Source of the DNA: Metamycoplasma hominis ATCC 23114 | GTDB taxonomy: Bacteria > Bacillota_I > Bacilli_A > Mycoplasmatales > Metamycoplasmataceae | Direction of reading: 5' to 3' | Length of the DNA stretch: 64,000 nucleotides | NCBI RefSeq assembly: GCF_000085865.1 | Contig: NC_013511.1 | Location: forward strand, 601,446-665,445 | Part shown: positions 1 through 9,436 of the stretch, piece after piece | Layout of the letters: every line of letters starts with the position of its first letter | Position numbering within the stretch: the first letter of the stretch is position 1 | Position numbers and translations under genes: made by a program | The notes under the pieces: model-generated | The model's input: the letters and a program-made list of their open reading frames with translations, nothing else | Told to the model about the DNA's origin: nothing | Database searches by the model: none

Positions 1-216
1 GCATATCATAATACCATTCCTCTTTGATTAACTTTATTTTTAGCTTTAAATGTAGCTGTTTTAGTTCAATACATAGTTGTTATTGTTTATGGATTTAAAT
101 TGCCCAACAAAACAGGTGCAATATTAATGTGTACAGGAATTTTTTCATTTGTAATAGCATATGTTGGATGCATAATGGTTTATATTGAACTTAGGAACAA
201 TGAAGAATTAATTTAA
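1..216 (+). CDS. C-terminal part of a membrane protein (partial)
   Basis: The window opens inside a reading frame that stops with TAA at 214-216. The 71 visible residues hold two hydrophobic stretches, roughly residues 8-30 and 41-61, separated by a short polar loop (KLPNKTG), and end in a charged tail (ELRNNEELI). One TGA codon is read as Trp. This is the end of a polytopic membrane protein. The family cannot be named from this fragment and the start lies outside the window. A terminator hairpin follows directly. Confidence 0.75.
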
Positions 217-222
217 AAATAA

Positions 223-263
223 AAAATAGACTCGTAATTAAAAAGGAATTACGAGTCTATTTT
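223..263. terminator. Bidirectional terminator
   Basis: A 17-bp perfect stem (arms 223-239 and 247-263, loop of about 7 nt) has A-rich and T-rich flanks, so it can end transcription from both sides. It separates the partial membrane gene on the plus strand from the methylase on the minus strand, whose stop codon lies inside the hairpin. Confidence 0.85.
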
Positions 264-1102
264 AGAACCTCTTTATTAAAATTAGTAATGATTACCTCTT
301 CGACATCACCTCGATTTTTACCATTTCTGTTAATGTTTCTTCTTGCTTTAATTATGTTAATATTAAAATCACTATATAAATTGCAAACAAAATCAGTTTT
401 GTGATTACTTAATATTACATAAACGCCCTTTTTTGACAACTTTTTAAAAACATTAGCAAGTTTAATTTGTTCATTTTTTCCAAAGGTTTCATTTGAATAA
501 GAAGTAAATGAATGTTTATTTTCTAAGGTATCATAAGGAGGATCAAAATAAACCAAGTCGCCAGCTTTTGCATCTTTTATTGCATCTTCAAAATTTAAAT
601 TTGTTATTTTGTAATCTACATTAGAAAAATATTCAAAAATAGAATCATAGTTTTCTTTATTATAGCAATTGACTTTTTCTTTCTTTCCTGATGGAACATT
701 AAAAAACCATTTTTATTTACACGATATAAACCATTAAAACATGCTTTATTCAAATAAATAATTCTGGCAGCCTTTTCTTCATCAGATAAATTTTTATATT
801 CGGGTTGTCTATCTAAATTTCTTATTTGATAATAGTATTCATTGGAATGCTTACTGGTATGAAGGTCTAAAAGTGATTTTAATCTATAAAATGATTCCTT
901 CTTTGTAAAACACTTGTATGCTAGAACTAGTTCGTTGTTAATATCATTGATGCAAAAATTTCTAGGCAAGAGACTAAAAAGTAATGAACCCCCCGCCAAT
1001 AAACGGTTCATAGTAGTTATTAAATTTTTTAGGTATAAAATTTAATAATTTTTCTAAAATTTGTGTCCTGCCACCTGCTCATTTTACAAAAGGTTTTATC
1101 AC
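257..1102 (-). pseudogene. dam: D12-class DNA adenine methylase (Dam-like), two frameshifts
   Basis: Read across two frames, this is a complete Dam-type N6-adenine methyltransferase of about 280 aa. The N-terminus has the SAM motif FVKWAGGRTQIL, followed by YYEPFIGGGSLLF, and the catalytic DPPYDTLE is near residue 183. The family usually methylates GATC, but the site here is unknown. The start is a GTG at 1100-1102 behind an AAGGAAGG ribosome site, 18 nt after the metalloprotease stop, so the two are probably co-transcribed. The frame breaks twice. One break is at a G6 run (989-994, minus-strand sense), where five Gs would keep the frame. The other is at a T6 run (701-706), where seven Ts would keep it. 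The +1 and -1 shifts compensate outside the middle segment. Either the gene is decayed, the runs slip, or the assembly has homopolymer errors. Confidence 0.85.
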
Positions 1103-1120
1103 TTTTTTCCTTCCTTAAAA

Positions 1121-3325
1121 TTAATTATATCTTTTAAATTCAAAATTAACTTCATCATTGTTATTTACTAAATTTAATGAATAGATTAGATTTTTTGTAG
1201 TTTGTTTTTCTGTGTCGTATCATTCCATTGTTTTTCTAAAATTTGTTACATTACGTTTGTTGTTTTGTTGGTGGGTTCAATATCCGTTGTTTCCAAAGGT
1301 TAAAAAATAAGAATTGTATAAATCAATAATTTCGTTAATTAATAATTTTGCTTTGGGCGAATTAGTATTTTTTATTCCTTCTATCAATTGCACAACTTGT
1401 TCATACAATGATTTATCTTTGTCATATTCAACGTTTGCAAATAATGATAATTCCTTCATTTTTTTATCTAAAATATTTTTGCTTGAAACAATGCTTGATA
1501 TTTCATCTGATTCAATTTTATTATTATTATTTTTATCAACTCAAAGTTTTAGATTTAAATAGTTATTTTGATTTGTATAATCTTTTATTTCATTAATTCC
1601 AATTGAATCAGAAAAATATGAAACATATTCATAATTTTTAACATTATTTGAATATATGCTTTCTTCATTTAGTAGATTTTTTGAATAAATTTCATTTCAT
1701 TTGCTTTTGGCAATAAAGTTGTATTTTGAAGTATGAATTCTAAGTTTTAAAGGATTTTTATTTTCTTTTTGAAATAGTAAATAGGTTGGATATTTTGCTT
1801 CCTTGCTATTTGAATCTATTAATGAATTTTCTAAGTTTAGAAATCCTCCAATATTTATGTTTGAATATTGAGAGTTAATATTGCCATTATGATCAATATA
1901 TCAACTACTAATATCAGAACCCATATAACTAATAGGTTGACCAAAACCCATTAAATCAATATATGCCTTTAACAATGCCTTTACTTGTTGATTTGGTTTA
2001 TAAATGTATTTTCCTTGCTTATTTCTAAACAAGAATCTATTATTAATATTTTTATAATTTTTTAATTCATCATCAAATACTCAATTGGCTGAATATATTA
2101 CATATTTATTATAATAGTTGGCAATCATTTTCAGTGTGTCATCACCAATTGACGATAGAAAAATATCATCATTTTTTAATTTATAATATAAGAAATTTAA
2201 AGAATCATCCAAAGTTAAATGACCGTCAAACATTTGAAAATTTTCATGTGCTGAATACGAAAGTTTTACTAGTTCTCTTGCAAAAAGTTCTTCAAATGAA
2301 AACAAGTATTTTATTTGATCAATATTAGTAGAATTTGCATAATAAACTGTGTTGTTTGTTGAATTATTAAAATAAAAGTTCTTATTGTTTAAAATGTTGT
2401 ATTTTTCAACTTCTTTGTTTGTTAAGGCGAGGTTAGCTAACTTGAATAAGTCATATTGACTGAATTTTGAATAAACTGGTATTTCTTTGTTTTTGGGATT
2501 AAATAATTCTTTATTGACTAAATATTCATCGTTTTGCATTGAACCATCGTAGTTTAGCGTTTTTCTAAATTCGGTTAAAAATTTGTTGTTGTTTCCGTTA
2601 AATTTATTGATTATTTTGTTTAGTTCAGGAGTTGCTAATTTATAGCTTAAATCATTATTGGCAAACTCATCATTTTCTCTTATACTTCGGTTGTATGTAT
2701 TATCAATGTGGTGTGCGTATTCATGAAATAAAGTATTAAAAACTAGCTCAACTCTCTTTTGCAAACTTCATGATAGGACTTGTTTTGTTCCCCCAGAGAT
2801 AAAATGATTTATTTGAATAAAAATGTCAAAAGCTTGTGGCAAATAAACACCATTAACATCTTTAATATTCGAAACATTAGGTATTTTTTTATTTATATAA
2901 ACATGATTTAAACCATTAATTTCAGGACCATAAAAGCCTCTTTTTAAAAACTCTAAATTCAATAATTTTCTTCCTTCTTCACCCAAAAAATAAATAGGTT
3001 CATTATTTTTTGTTAAAGCAAAAGGATATTCAAAAATACTTAAATTTCCATATTGATAATTCTTGTTCTTTAATTGAACATTGTTTTTGGCAATTGTTTT
3101 TGCATTGAAACTTTGTAGATATCTTTCTTCATTTGGCATTGAATAATTTTTATTTTTTTGGCCATCAAATAAACCTCCGCCATTGCCATTTGAATAATTA
3201 ACATAATTAAAAATGTAATATATTACGACGCCAATAATACCTGCCGTTAATATAAAAGCCAAGATTATAATAAATATTGCCCATTTTGGTAGAAATGCTT
3301 TTCTACCTTGTTTTTGCTTGCTCAT
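1121..3325 (-). CDS. Membrane-anchored HEXXH zinc metalloprotease, MYPU_1760-like
   Basis: This is one open frame of 734 codons once TGA is Trp; I checked it through to the TAA at 1121-1123. Residues 1-14 are basic, 15-40 form a single transmembrane segment, and the rest is predicted outside the cell. The motif HEYAHHIDN at about residue 201 is a gluzincin-like HEXXH zinc site, so the protein is probably a surface protease. The position of HEYAHH after an N-terminal anchor resembles the mycoplasma family annotated as MYPU_1760 metalloproteases; that name is from memory. The ATG at 3323-3325 is preceded by TAGGAG at about 14 nt. The gene is divergent from rsmD. Confidence 0.75.
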
Positions 3326-3380
3326 TACTAAACTACACTCCTAACTAATTTTAATAACTAATATTTTATAATTTTAATAT

Positions 3381-3386
3381 TATAAT
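3381..3386 (+). promoter_or_regulatory. -10 box of a probably leaderless rsmD transcript
   Basis: A perfect TATAAT lies 8 nt before the rsmD ATG. Normal -10 to +1 spacing puts the transcript start at or next to the start codon, and no Shine-Dalgarno sequence fits in the gap. The intergenic region is only 69 bp and is shared with the divergent metalloprotease gene. Confidence 0.55.
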
Positions 3387-3394
3387 TAAATAAT

Positions 3395-3949
3395 ATGTTG
3401 AGAATAATAGCGGGAAAATATAGATCCAGAATTCTAAAGCAACCTTCCAAGACAATAACAAGACCAACAATCGATAGAGCGAGGGAGGCAATATTTTCTT
3501 CAATTCAGTTTAACATTGAAAATAAGAAAGTTTTAGATTTATTTTCAGGATCGGGAGCATTTTGTTTAGAAGCTCTATCAAGGGGTGCAAAATTCGCGGT
3601 ATGTGTTGATAAAAATGCTGAGGCTATTAAAATAATTAAAGAAAATCAAAATAGTTTAAAAGAACCAAATTTAAAAATTTTTAATATTGATGCATTGAAT
3701 TTTTTAAATAATAATGTTGAAGTATTTGATTATATTTATTTAGATCCCCCATTTGTTGAAAAAAAATTACTAGTTGAATGTTTAAACAAAATTATTGATA
3801 AAAAATGTATTGATAAAAGTGGGACAATGATAATTGAAACAGATTGAGAAGACTTCAATTATAGCTATTGCGGTTTTGAAATAACTAAAAGCAAAAAATA
3901 TGGTAAAATTTATTTCTACTATATTAGCAATATAGATGATATGGATTAA
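3395..3949 (+). CDS. rsmD: 16S rRNA (guanine966-N2)-methyltransferase RsmD
   Basis: The product is 184 aa, the normal length for RsmD, which methylates G966 of 16S rRNA in the assembled small subunit. The N-terminus MLRIIAGKYRSR with RPTIDRAREAIFSS is typical of the family. The SAM-binding loop LDLFSGSGAFCLEALSRG is at about residues 47-64 and the catalytic DPPF near 117-120. One TGA (Trp) occurs near residue 151. It is the first gene of a rightward operon running to about 9027 and has no visible ribosome site, which suggests a leaderless start. Confidence 0.92.
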
Positions 3950-4000
3950 TGAATATTAAACATTTTAAAATCTTATCAACTTAAGATTAGGAGTTTATAT

Positions 4001-4624
4001 ATGAGTAAAAAATTAATAATATTTACAGGACCAAGTGGCGTTGGAAAAGGAACAATTGAAAAGCCCTTATTTGAAGATAAAAGTCTAAAGCTAAAATTGT
4101 CAGTATCAATGACAACGAGATCACCACGAGAAGGAGAAATTGATGGTGTACACTATTACTTTGTGTCAAAAGATACTTTTAACTCTTGCTTAGCAGAAAA
4201 TAAGCTAATAGAATATTCAATGCACTTTGATAATTATTATGGAACATTATATTCAGAAATTGAACGTATTAGTGAACAAGGAAAAATTCCATTTCTTGAA
4301 ATTGAAACTAATGGTGCTAAACAAATTTTAGAATATTATAAAAAACGTAACAGATTGGATGAAATTTGTTCAATATTTTTAATGCCTCCTTCATATGGAG
4401 AATTAAGAAAAAGAATTGAAGGTCGCAATACCGAAACTGAAGATCTAATTATTAAAAGAATGAAGAAAGCAAAAGAAGAAATAGGCTATTCTACAATATT
4501 TCATCATGTGATAGTTAATGATGATCTAAATGTAGCACTTGAAGAAATCAAAGAAATAATCAGATCAGAATTTTCAGATATTATAAACAAAAAAGAAGTT
4601 GCAAGTGAAGGTAGAAAGGCATAA
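4001..4624 (+). CDS. gmk: Guanylate kinase
   Basis: The 207-aa product phosphorylates GMP to GDP with ATP in the cytoplasm, essential for guanine nucleotide supply. It starts with the P-loop FTGPSGVGKGT (residues 7-17). The GMP-binding segment SMTTRSPREGEIDGVHYYFV follows at about 35-54, and the lid residues RIEGRNTE lie near 138-145. The ATG follows a TAGGAG site with normal spacing. The next gene, a PP2C phosphatase, starts 3 nt after the stop. The gmk-phosphatase-kinase-rsgA-rpe order resembles that of many low-GC Gram-positives. Confidence 0.95.
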   Translation: MSKKLIIFTGPSGVGKGTIEKPLFEDKSLKLKLSVSMTTRSPREGEIDGVHYYFVSKDTFNSCLAENKLIEYSMHFDNYYGTLYSEIERISEQGKIPFLEIETNGAKQILEYYKKRNRLDEICSIFLMPPSYGELRKRIEGRNTETEDLIIKRMKKAKEEIGYSTIFHHVIVNDDLNVALEEIKEIIRSEFSDIINKKEVASEGRKA

Positions 4625-4627
4625 TTA

Positions 4628-5383
4628 ATGGTAGACTTTTGCATAGCGTCAGATCAAGGAAAGTTTAGAAAAGAAAACCAAGATAGAGCCATTGTTGTTA
4701 ATGGAGAGTATTGAACATTGGCTGCTTTGTGTGATGGTATGGGTGGACATGTTGGCGGTAGCCAATGTTCAACATTATCAACTAATAGTATTAAACAATA
4801 TTTCCTAGACACATTTCCTCAAAAGTTGGAATGTAGTGATAAAAAAAACGTTAGCAAATGATTTAACAATGCAATAAGCTTTATAAAAGAAGCTTTAGTT
4901 AATTATGCAAAAGAGTATACTGAATTTGAAGATATGGGGACTACAATGGTTGTTGCCCTCATTTTTAATGCAAATGGTTTAGCTTATGTCTTTAATATTG
5001 GTGATTCACGCTTGTATGCATACAATGGATTACTTTATCAAATCACAGAAGATCAAAATTATTTATATCAGTTAATGAGAGAATTTAATTTAACATACGA
5101 AGAAGCAGCATTAGATCCTAATTCATACAAACTTATAAGTTGTCTAGGACCAAATAAAAAAACCAATTGTCAATCATTTTTTATATCACAAAAATCAGCA
5201 GTTAAATATTATTTATTAACATCCGATGGATTACACGATTATGTTTCTAAACCAATAATAGAAACTGTTTTGCAAACAAATAAGAGTTTAAAAGATAAGT
5301 TAAACCTTCTAATAAAATATGCCAAAAAAAATCTTTCAAAAGACAATATAACCGGAATTCTTGTGGGGTTGAAAAATGAATAA
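4628..5383 (+). CDS. prpC: PP2C-family serine/threonine protein phosphatase
   Basis: The full frame is 251 aa once TGA is Trp. The PP2C metal-binding motifs appear in order: SDQGKFRKENQD (residues 8-19), LCDGMGGHVGGS (36-47), a conserved MGTT (about 103), GDSRLYAYN (about 121), LTSDGLHDYV (about 199) and DNITGIL near the C-terminus. It should remove phosphate from Ser/Thr proteins, including its partner kinase. Start and stop overlap the neighbours closely: 3 nt after gmk and an 8-nt overlap with the kinase. This means translational coupling and a paired signalling function, as in the B. subtilis prpC-prkC pair. Confidence 0.92.
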
Positions 5384-6392
5384 GATAAAAGAATTACCCG
5401 GCATGTTTGTACTTAATAAGTATTTTACTGATTTTGAATTAATTGGGACTGGAGGATTTGGCGAAGTTTATTCTGCTACATATAAAAAAAATAATAAAAG
5501 AGTTGCAATTAAAATACTAAATTGTATCGATGATAGCCGTTGGACAGAGCAGAGAACGAGATTCATTAACGAAATAAATATATTAAAGGAAATTCATAGT
5601 TCTAACGTAGTAAAGATATTAGGCTGACATTATAAAGGAAACGAAGTTTTTTATGTAATGGAGTTAATTAAAGGCCAAGGTTTAAAAACAATAATTGCAA
5701 AAAACAAAAAAATCGATCCTGATACTGCAATTATGTATGCAAAGCAAATATGTCAAGGTTTGATTGAAATCCATGCTGCCAAAATAGTTCATAGAGATTT
5801 GAAACCAAGCAATATATTAATTGATGAAGAAACAAATAGCCTAAAATTAATTGATTTTGGCATCTCAATAGGCGAATCAACTCAACGTGTAACTAGAAAT
5901 TATAAAGCTGTTGGTTCTGTTCAATATATGGCACCTGAATTATTGCGTGGAATAGCTGATCCTTCTCCGAGAAGTGATATATATGCATTTGGTATAATTT
6001 TGTTTGAAATGCTTGAAGGAAAGGTTCCTTTTAATAATCATGATGATATTAACCAAATTATGATGATGCACATCAATAATGAATTGCCCAGAATGAGTGA
6101 TGTCAATGTTATTATTCCACAAGCATTAGAAAATATTGTAATTCGTTGCACCGCAAAATCTGCAGAGCAAAGATATGCTGATTGCGTTGAACTAATGCAT
6201 GATTTAGAGACATGTTTAGATTCAAAAAGAGTAAATGAAAAAAGATTAGAATTAAATCCAAGTAAATCAAAAATGAAAGCCAAAAGAATCTTTAATAGTA
6301 AATTATTCAATATTATTTTTTTCACAACAGGAGGCTTTTTAGTAGCTTTTATTGTGATATTCGTGGTTTTATTTTTAAAGGGGATATTGTAG
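5376..6392 (+). CDS. prkC: Membrane-anchored Ser/Thr protein kinase (PrkC-like, no PASTA domains)
   Basis: The product is 338 aa. Kinase motifs in order: glycine loop GTGGFGEVY (about residues 24-32), catalytic Lys in VAIKIL, HRDLKPSN (about 142-149), IDFGIS (about 163), VQYMAPE (about 183) and an SDIYAFGIILFEM helix. A single transmembrane segment sits at the extreme C-terminus (about 312-335) with only a few residues after it. The PASTA domains that sense peptidoglycan in Firmicutes PrkC are therefore missing, which suits a wall-less cell. It overlaps prpC by 8 nt and abuts rsgA. Confidence 0.92.
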
Positions 6393-7244
6393 ATGATAGA
6401 AGGTAAAATAGTTAAATCAGTTGCTGGTTTTTATGATATAAAAAGTTTTGAAGATAAGCAGATTTATCGTGTAAGAGGAGGAGGAAAACTTCGCTTGCTT
6501 GATATAGTGCCAATTGTGGGTGACAACGTTTTGTTTAAGAAAGACGAATTTATCTATCAAATTTTAGGTCGCAAGAATTTTTTTATTAGACCTAAAATTG
6601 CAAATGTTGATCAAGCAATTGTTGTGATGTCGTTAGTTGAACCTGAATTCAGTTCATTGCTCGTTGATAAATTTTTGATTATTATCGAAAGCAAGAATGT
6701 TAAACCTATTATCGTATTAACAAAAAAAGATCTAACTTCTGATTCAAAAATAGCTTTTTATAAGGATCAAGGTTATGAAGTTTTTGAAATTAATTACGAA
6801 ACAGGGCAAGGATTTGAGGGCTTAGGAGAAATATTTAAACATAAGACAAGCTTCTTTGTTGGTCAAACAGGTGTAGGAAAAACTACCTTGATAAATTATT
6901 TGGCAAAAACAAATTTTGAAACACAAGCAATTTCTAAAGCCTTAAATCGAGGAAAGCATACAACAAGAGAAGTTAGTTTGATTGATTTTAATGGTGGTGA
7001 AATAATTGATACACCAGGTTTTTCTTCAATAGAATTTGATTTAACAATTGAAGAGCTACCGATTGCTTTTAAATCGTTTAGAGAGGCTGCAAGCAAATGC
7101 AAATTTAGAACAAGTTGTAAACATTATTTAGAATCCGTTGAGGATTGCGAAGTTAAAAAATTAGTTTTACAAGGCAAAATTAAACAAGAAAGATATGATA
7201 ATTACATTAGTTTTTTAAAAAGACTAACAAATCCAATCAAATAG
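6393..7244 (+). CDS. rsgA: Small ribosomal subunit-dependent GTPase RsgA
   Basis: The 283-aa product is a circularly permuted GTPase that helps late 30S maturation. An N-terminal OB-like part is followed by the G4 motif LTKKDL, then the P-loop GQTGVGKTTLINYL (about residues 157-170), the switch segment RGKHTTREV and DTPGF. The C-terminal zinc knuckle is present as CKFRTSCKH with a further Cys in EDCEV. The start codon follows the kinase stop codon directly, so the genes are translationally coupled. Length and motif order match the family. Confidence 0.95.
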   Translation: MIEGKIVKSVAGFYDIKSFEDKQIYRVRGGGKLRLLDIVPIVGDNVLFKKDEFIYQILGRKNFFIRPKIANVDQAIVVMSLVEPEFSSLLVDKFLIIIESKNVKPIIVLTKKDLTSDSKIAFYKDQGYEVFEINYETGQGFEGLGEIFKHKTSFFVGQTGVGKTTLINYLAKTNFETQAISKALNRGKHTTREVSLIDFNGGEIIDTPGFSSIEFDLTIEELPIAFKSFREAASKCKFRTSCKHYLESVEDCEVKKLVLQGKIKQERYDNYISFLKRLTNPIK

Positions 7245-7252
7245 GAGAAACT

Positions 7253-7900
7253 ATGAAAAAAATAAGTTCATCAGTTTTAGATGTTGAAAAGAATAAATTA
7301 ACAAACTATATTGACCAATTAGTTGATTGAGGTGTTTGCAATGTTCATTATGATGTAATGGATGGAATTTTTGTAAACAATACTGCTTTAACATTTCAAG
7401 AAATCAAGCAAGTTAAAGAAAATTGCAAGAAACATACAATGGATATTCACTTGATGGTTAAAGATGTTTTCAAATATTATGAAATGTACAAGAATATTGG
7501 AGATATATTGACATTTCATTATGAAGCATTTGAAAATAGTGATCTTGAAAAGATGATTAAACAATGCCAAAAAGATAACGTTAGACTCGGCTTGGCAATA
7601 AAACCTAATACACAAGTTGAAGAAATAAGACAATATTTAAAACATTGTTCTTTGGTTTTAATAATGAGTGTTGAACCAGGCTTTGGTGGCCAAAAATTTA
7701 TTGAAAATTCATTTAATAAAATAAAGGAATTAGCAGACATTCGTAAGGCTTTAGATTTAAACTTTATTATTGAAGTGGATGGTGGAGTTAAAGACCAAAA
7801 TATTGCCAAATGTTTTGAATGTGGCGTTAATTTAGCAGTAGTTGGTTCTTATTTAGTAAAAAACTTTTCAAAAGAAACAATTGACCAACTTTTAAAATAA
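7253..7900 (+). CDS. rpe: Ribulose-phosphate 3-epimerase
   Basis: The product is 215 aa, a TIM-barrel enzyme that interconverts ribulose 5-phosphate and xylulose 5-phosphate in the non-oxidative pentose phosphate pathway. Family signatures are VHYDVMDGIFVNN (about residues 31-43), DIHLMVKD (about 64), SVEPGFGGQKF (about 141-151) and EVDGGVK (about 174). The ATG at 7253 follows AGGAG. Starting further downstream would remove the first beta strand. It is the sixth gene of the rsmD operon. Confidence 0.93.
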
Positions 7901-7905
7901 TTATA

Positions 7906-9027
7906 ATGAAAAAAGCAAATAAAATATTACTGTCTACATTTACAACTGCAATTTTAGCATTGCCTTTTGCCACAATTTCTTGTAAAGTCGATCAAATTAA
8001 AGAAAAAGAAAAATTAATAAACAATTCTAGTCAGCTAAATAAAGAAAACAAAAAAATATTATTAAATGAATTAAACATATTAAAAACCCGTTTAGTAAAT
8101 TCAAAACTTAATGAGAAACAAAAAAACGAATTTCTTGAAATTCAACTATTTTTAAAATTAATAACACTTAAAGAACTAAAAATATCTAACGAATTATTAA
8201 AATATTATAAATTAATGGCCTTGCTTCAAGATAAGTCTGAAGTAAATAAATACGCAGATTTAATAAAAAAATATTCAAAAAAATTTTCTGATGTTTTGAA
8301 GGATGATAGTTCAATATTAAATGATATTTACAATCAAGTTGCAAATTTAATTCCTAGAATTAATTTACTTAAAAATTCTTATATTTTTTCATTAAATATA
8401 AATAATAAAAAATTCACTTTTTTGAATAATAATGGAATACTATTCAATTTGGATTTTATATTGAATAACATTGAAAACAAGGAAAACAAATATTCAATTT
8501 ATTACAATACAAAGAAATATGAACTAAATTTAGAAATAAAAAACATTGAATTTAATTCAAATATTAAAACTGCATTAGATTTTAAAAATCAAGATTTTTT
8601 AACAACTAATTTTTTGGATTATGATAAAGATTTAGTGTGCAATGAAATGTTAAAAAATGCAATGGTTTATAAAAATTATGAACTAGTTGAAGATTTTAAT
8701 GAAAATGATAAGAACATTAAATTTTCAAAAATGTTTACTAGTCAAGATTTTGCAAATAATTATTTGGTTAATTGATTAACAAACGAACCAAATATATGTC
8801 AAATCGGTGAAGATAAATTTTTAATTTATTACCATTTACCTTTTTCAATAGAAAATAAAAAAATTGTTCAAAAGCCTTCATTGTATATTTCAAATGTTGT
8901 TGCTGATTCAACAATTATTAAAGCAATAGCAAGCAGGAATGTATATTTATTAAAAAACTTATTTTTGTTGTTGCCAAAAGAAAATTATAATGAAAATTCA
9001 AAAGTCTTAAATAACTTAATGAAATAA
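7906..9027 (+). CDS. Putative lipoprotein
   Basis: The 373-aa product begins with a classical lipoprotein signal: basic MKKANK, a hydrophobic core, then ATISC with the lipidated Cys at about residue 26. The remainder is Lys/Asn/Leu-rich and mostly helical, probably coiled coil at about residues 30-130. One in-frame TGA (Trp) occurs at 8773-8775. It starts 5 nt after rpe with no clear ribosome site, so it may be coupled to rpe. Two hairpins lie downstream. I do not recognise a family. It is likely surface-exposed. Confidence 0.75.
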
Positions 9028-9035
9028 GCATTTGA

Positions 9036-9072
9036 AAATTAGACTAACAATTAAAATACTGGTCTAATTTAG
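9036..9072. terminator. Hairpin after the lipoprotein gene
   Basis: A 9-bp stem (AAATTAGAC against GTCTAATTT) starts 9 nt after the lipoprotein stop. The T tract behind it is short and interrupted, so termination may be weak. The whole 9028-9436 gap holds no gene. It contains this hairpin, a second one at 9137-9182, and AT-rich promoter-like sequence before the next gene. Confidence 0.5.
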
Positions 9073-9136
9073 CTTTGTTAAAAGTTTATAAAAAGTTTGA
9101 ATTTAAAATATCGAGATGTCCATTGCTAAAAAAATC

Positions 9137-9182
9137 AAATTAAACAAGATAATTATTAAGAAACGCTTATTTTGTTTAATTT
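9137..9182. terminator. Second hairpin in the 9028-9436 gap
   Basis: Arms AAATTAAACAA (9137-9147) and TTGTTTAATTT (9172-9182) are perfectly complementary around a 24-nt loop. T-rich sequence follows, so this may be a backup terminator for the rsmD operon. Confidence 0.4.
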
Positions 9183-9436
9183 AATTTTTTAATTTATGTG
9201 TATATTGAAACAAAAAACTTATAAGCAGGGGAATGCCAAAATATATTGCAAACAAAGCGACTATATAATTAAAATGTATAAAAAAAAGTGCTAAAATTTA
9301 AATAAATATTTTGAATAAATTAAAATAATATGATTAATAAAGAATAATTATTTTTTGCTTGCGCCTACAATTTTTAACTAGCTTTTTAAATTGATTGTTA
9401 AGGTTCATAATTCTGAGCAAATTAGAAAGGAAAAAA

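Noticed and set aside
223..263. Shared TTACGAGT core between this terminator and the gapA palindrome at 37773-37792
   Set aside because: The common stretch is too short in AT-rich DNA, and the contexts differ; treated as chance.
9288..9297. Half of a CIRCE element (AGTGCTAAAAT) before the coiled-coil protein gene
   Set aside because: The left arm TTAGCACTC is missing, so HrcA binding is not supported.
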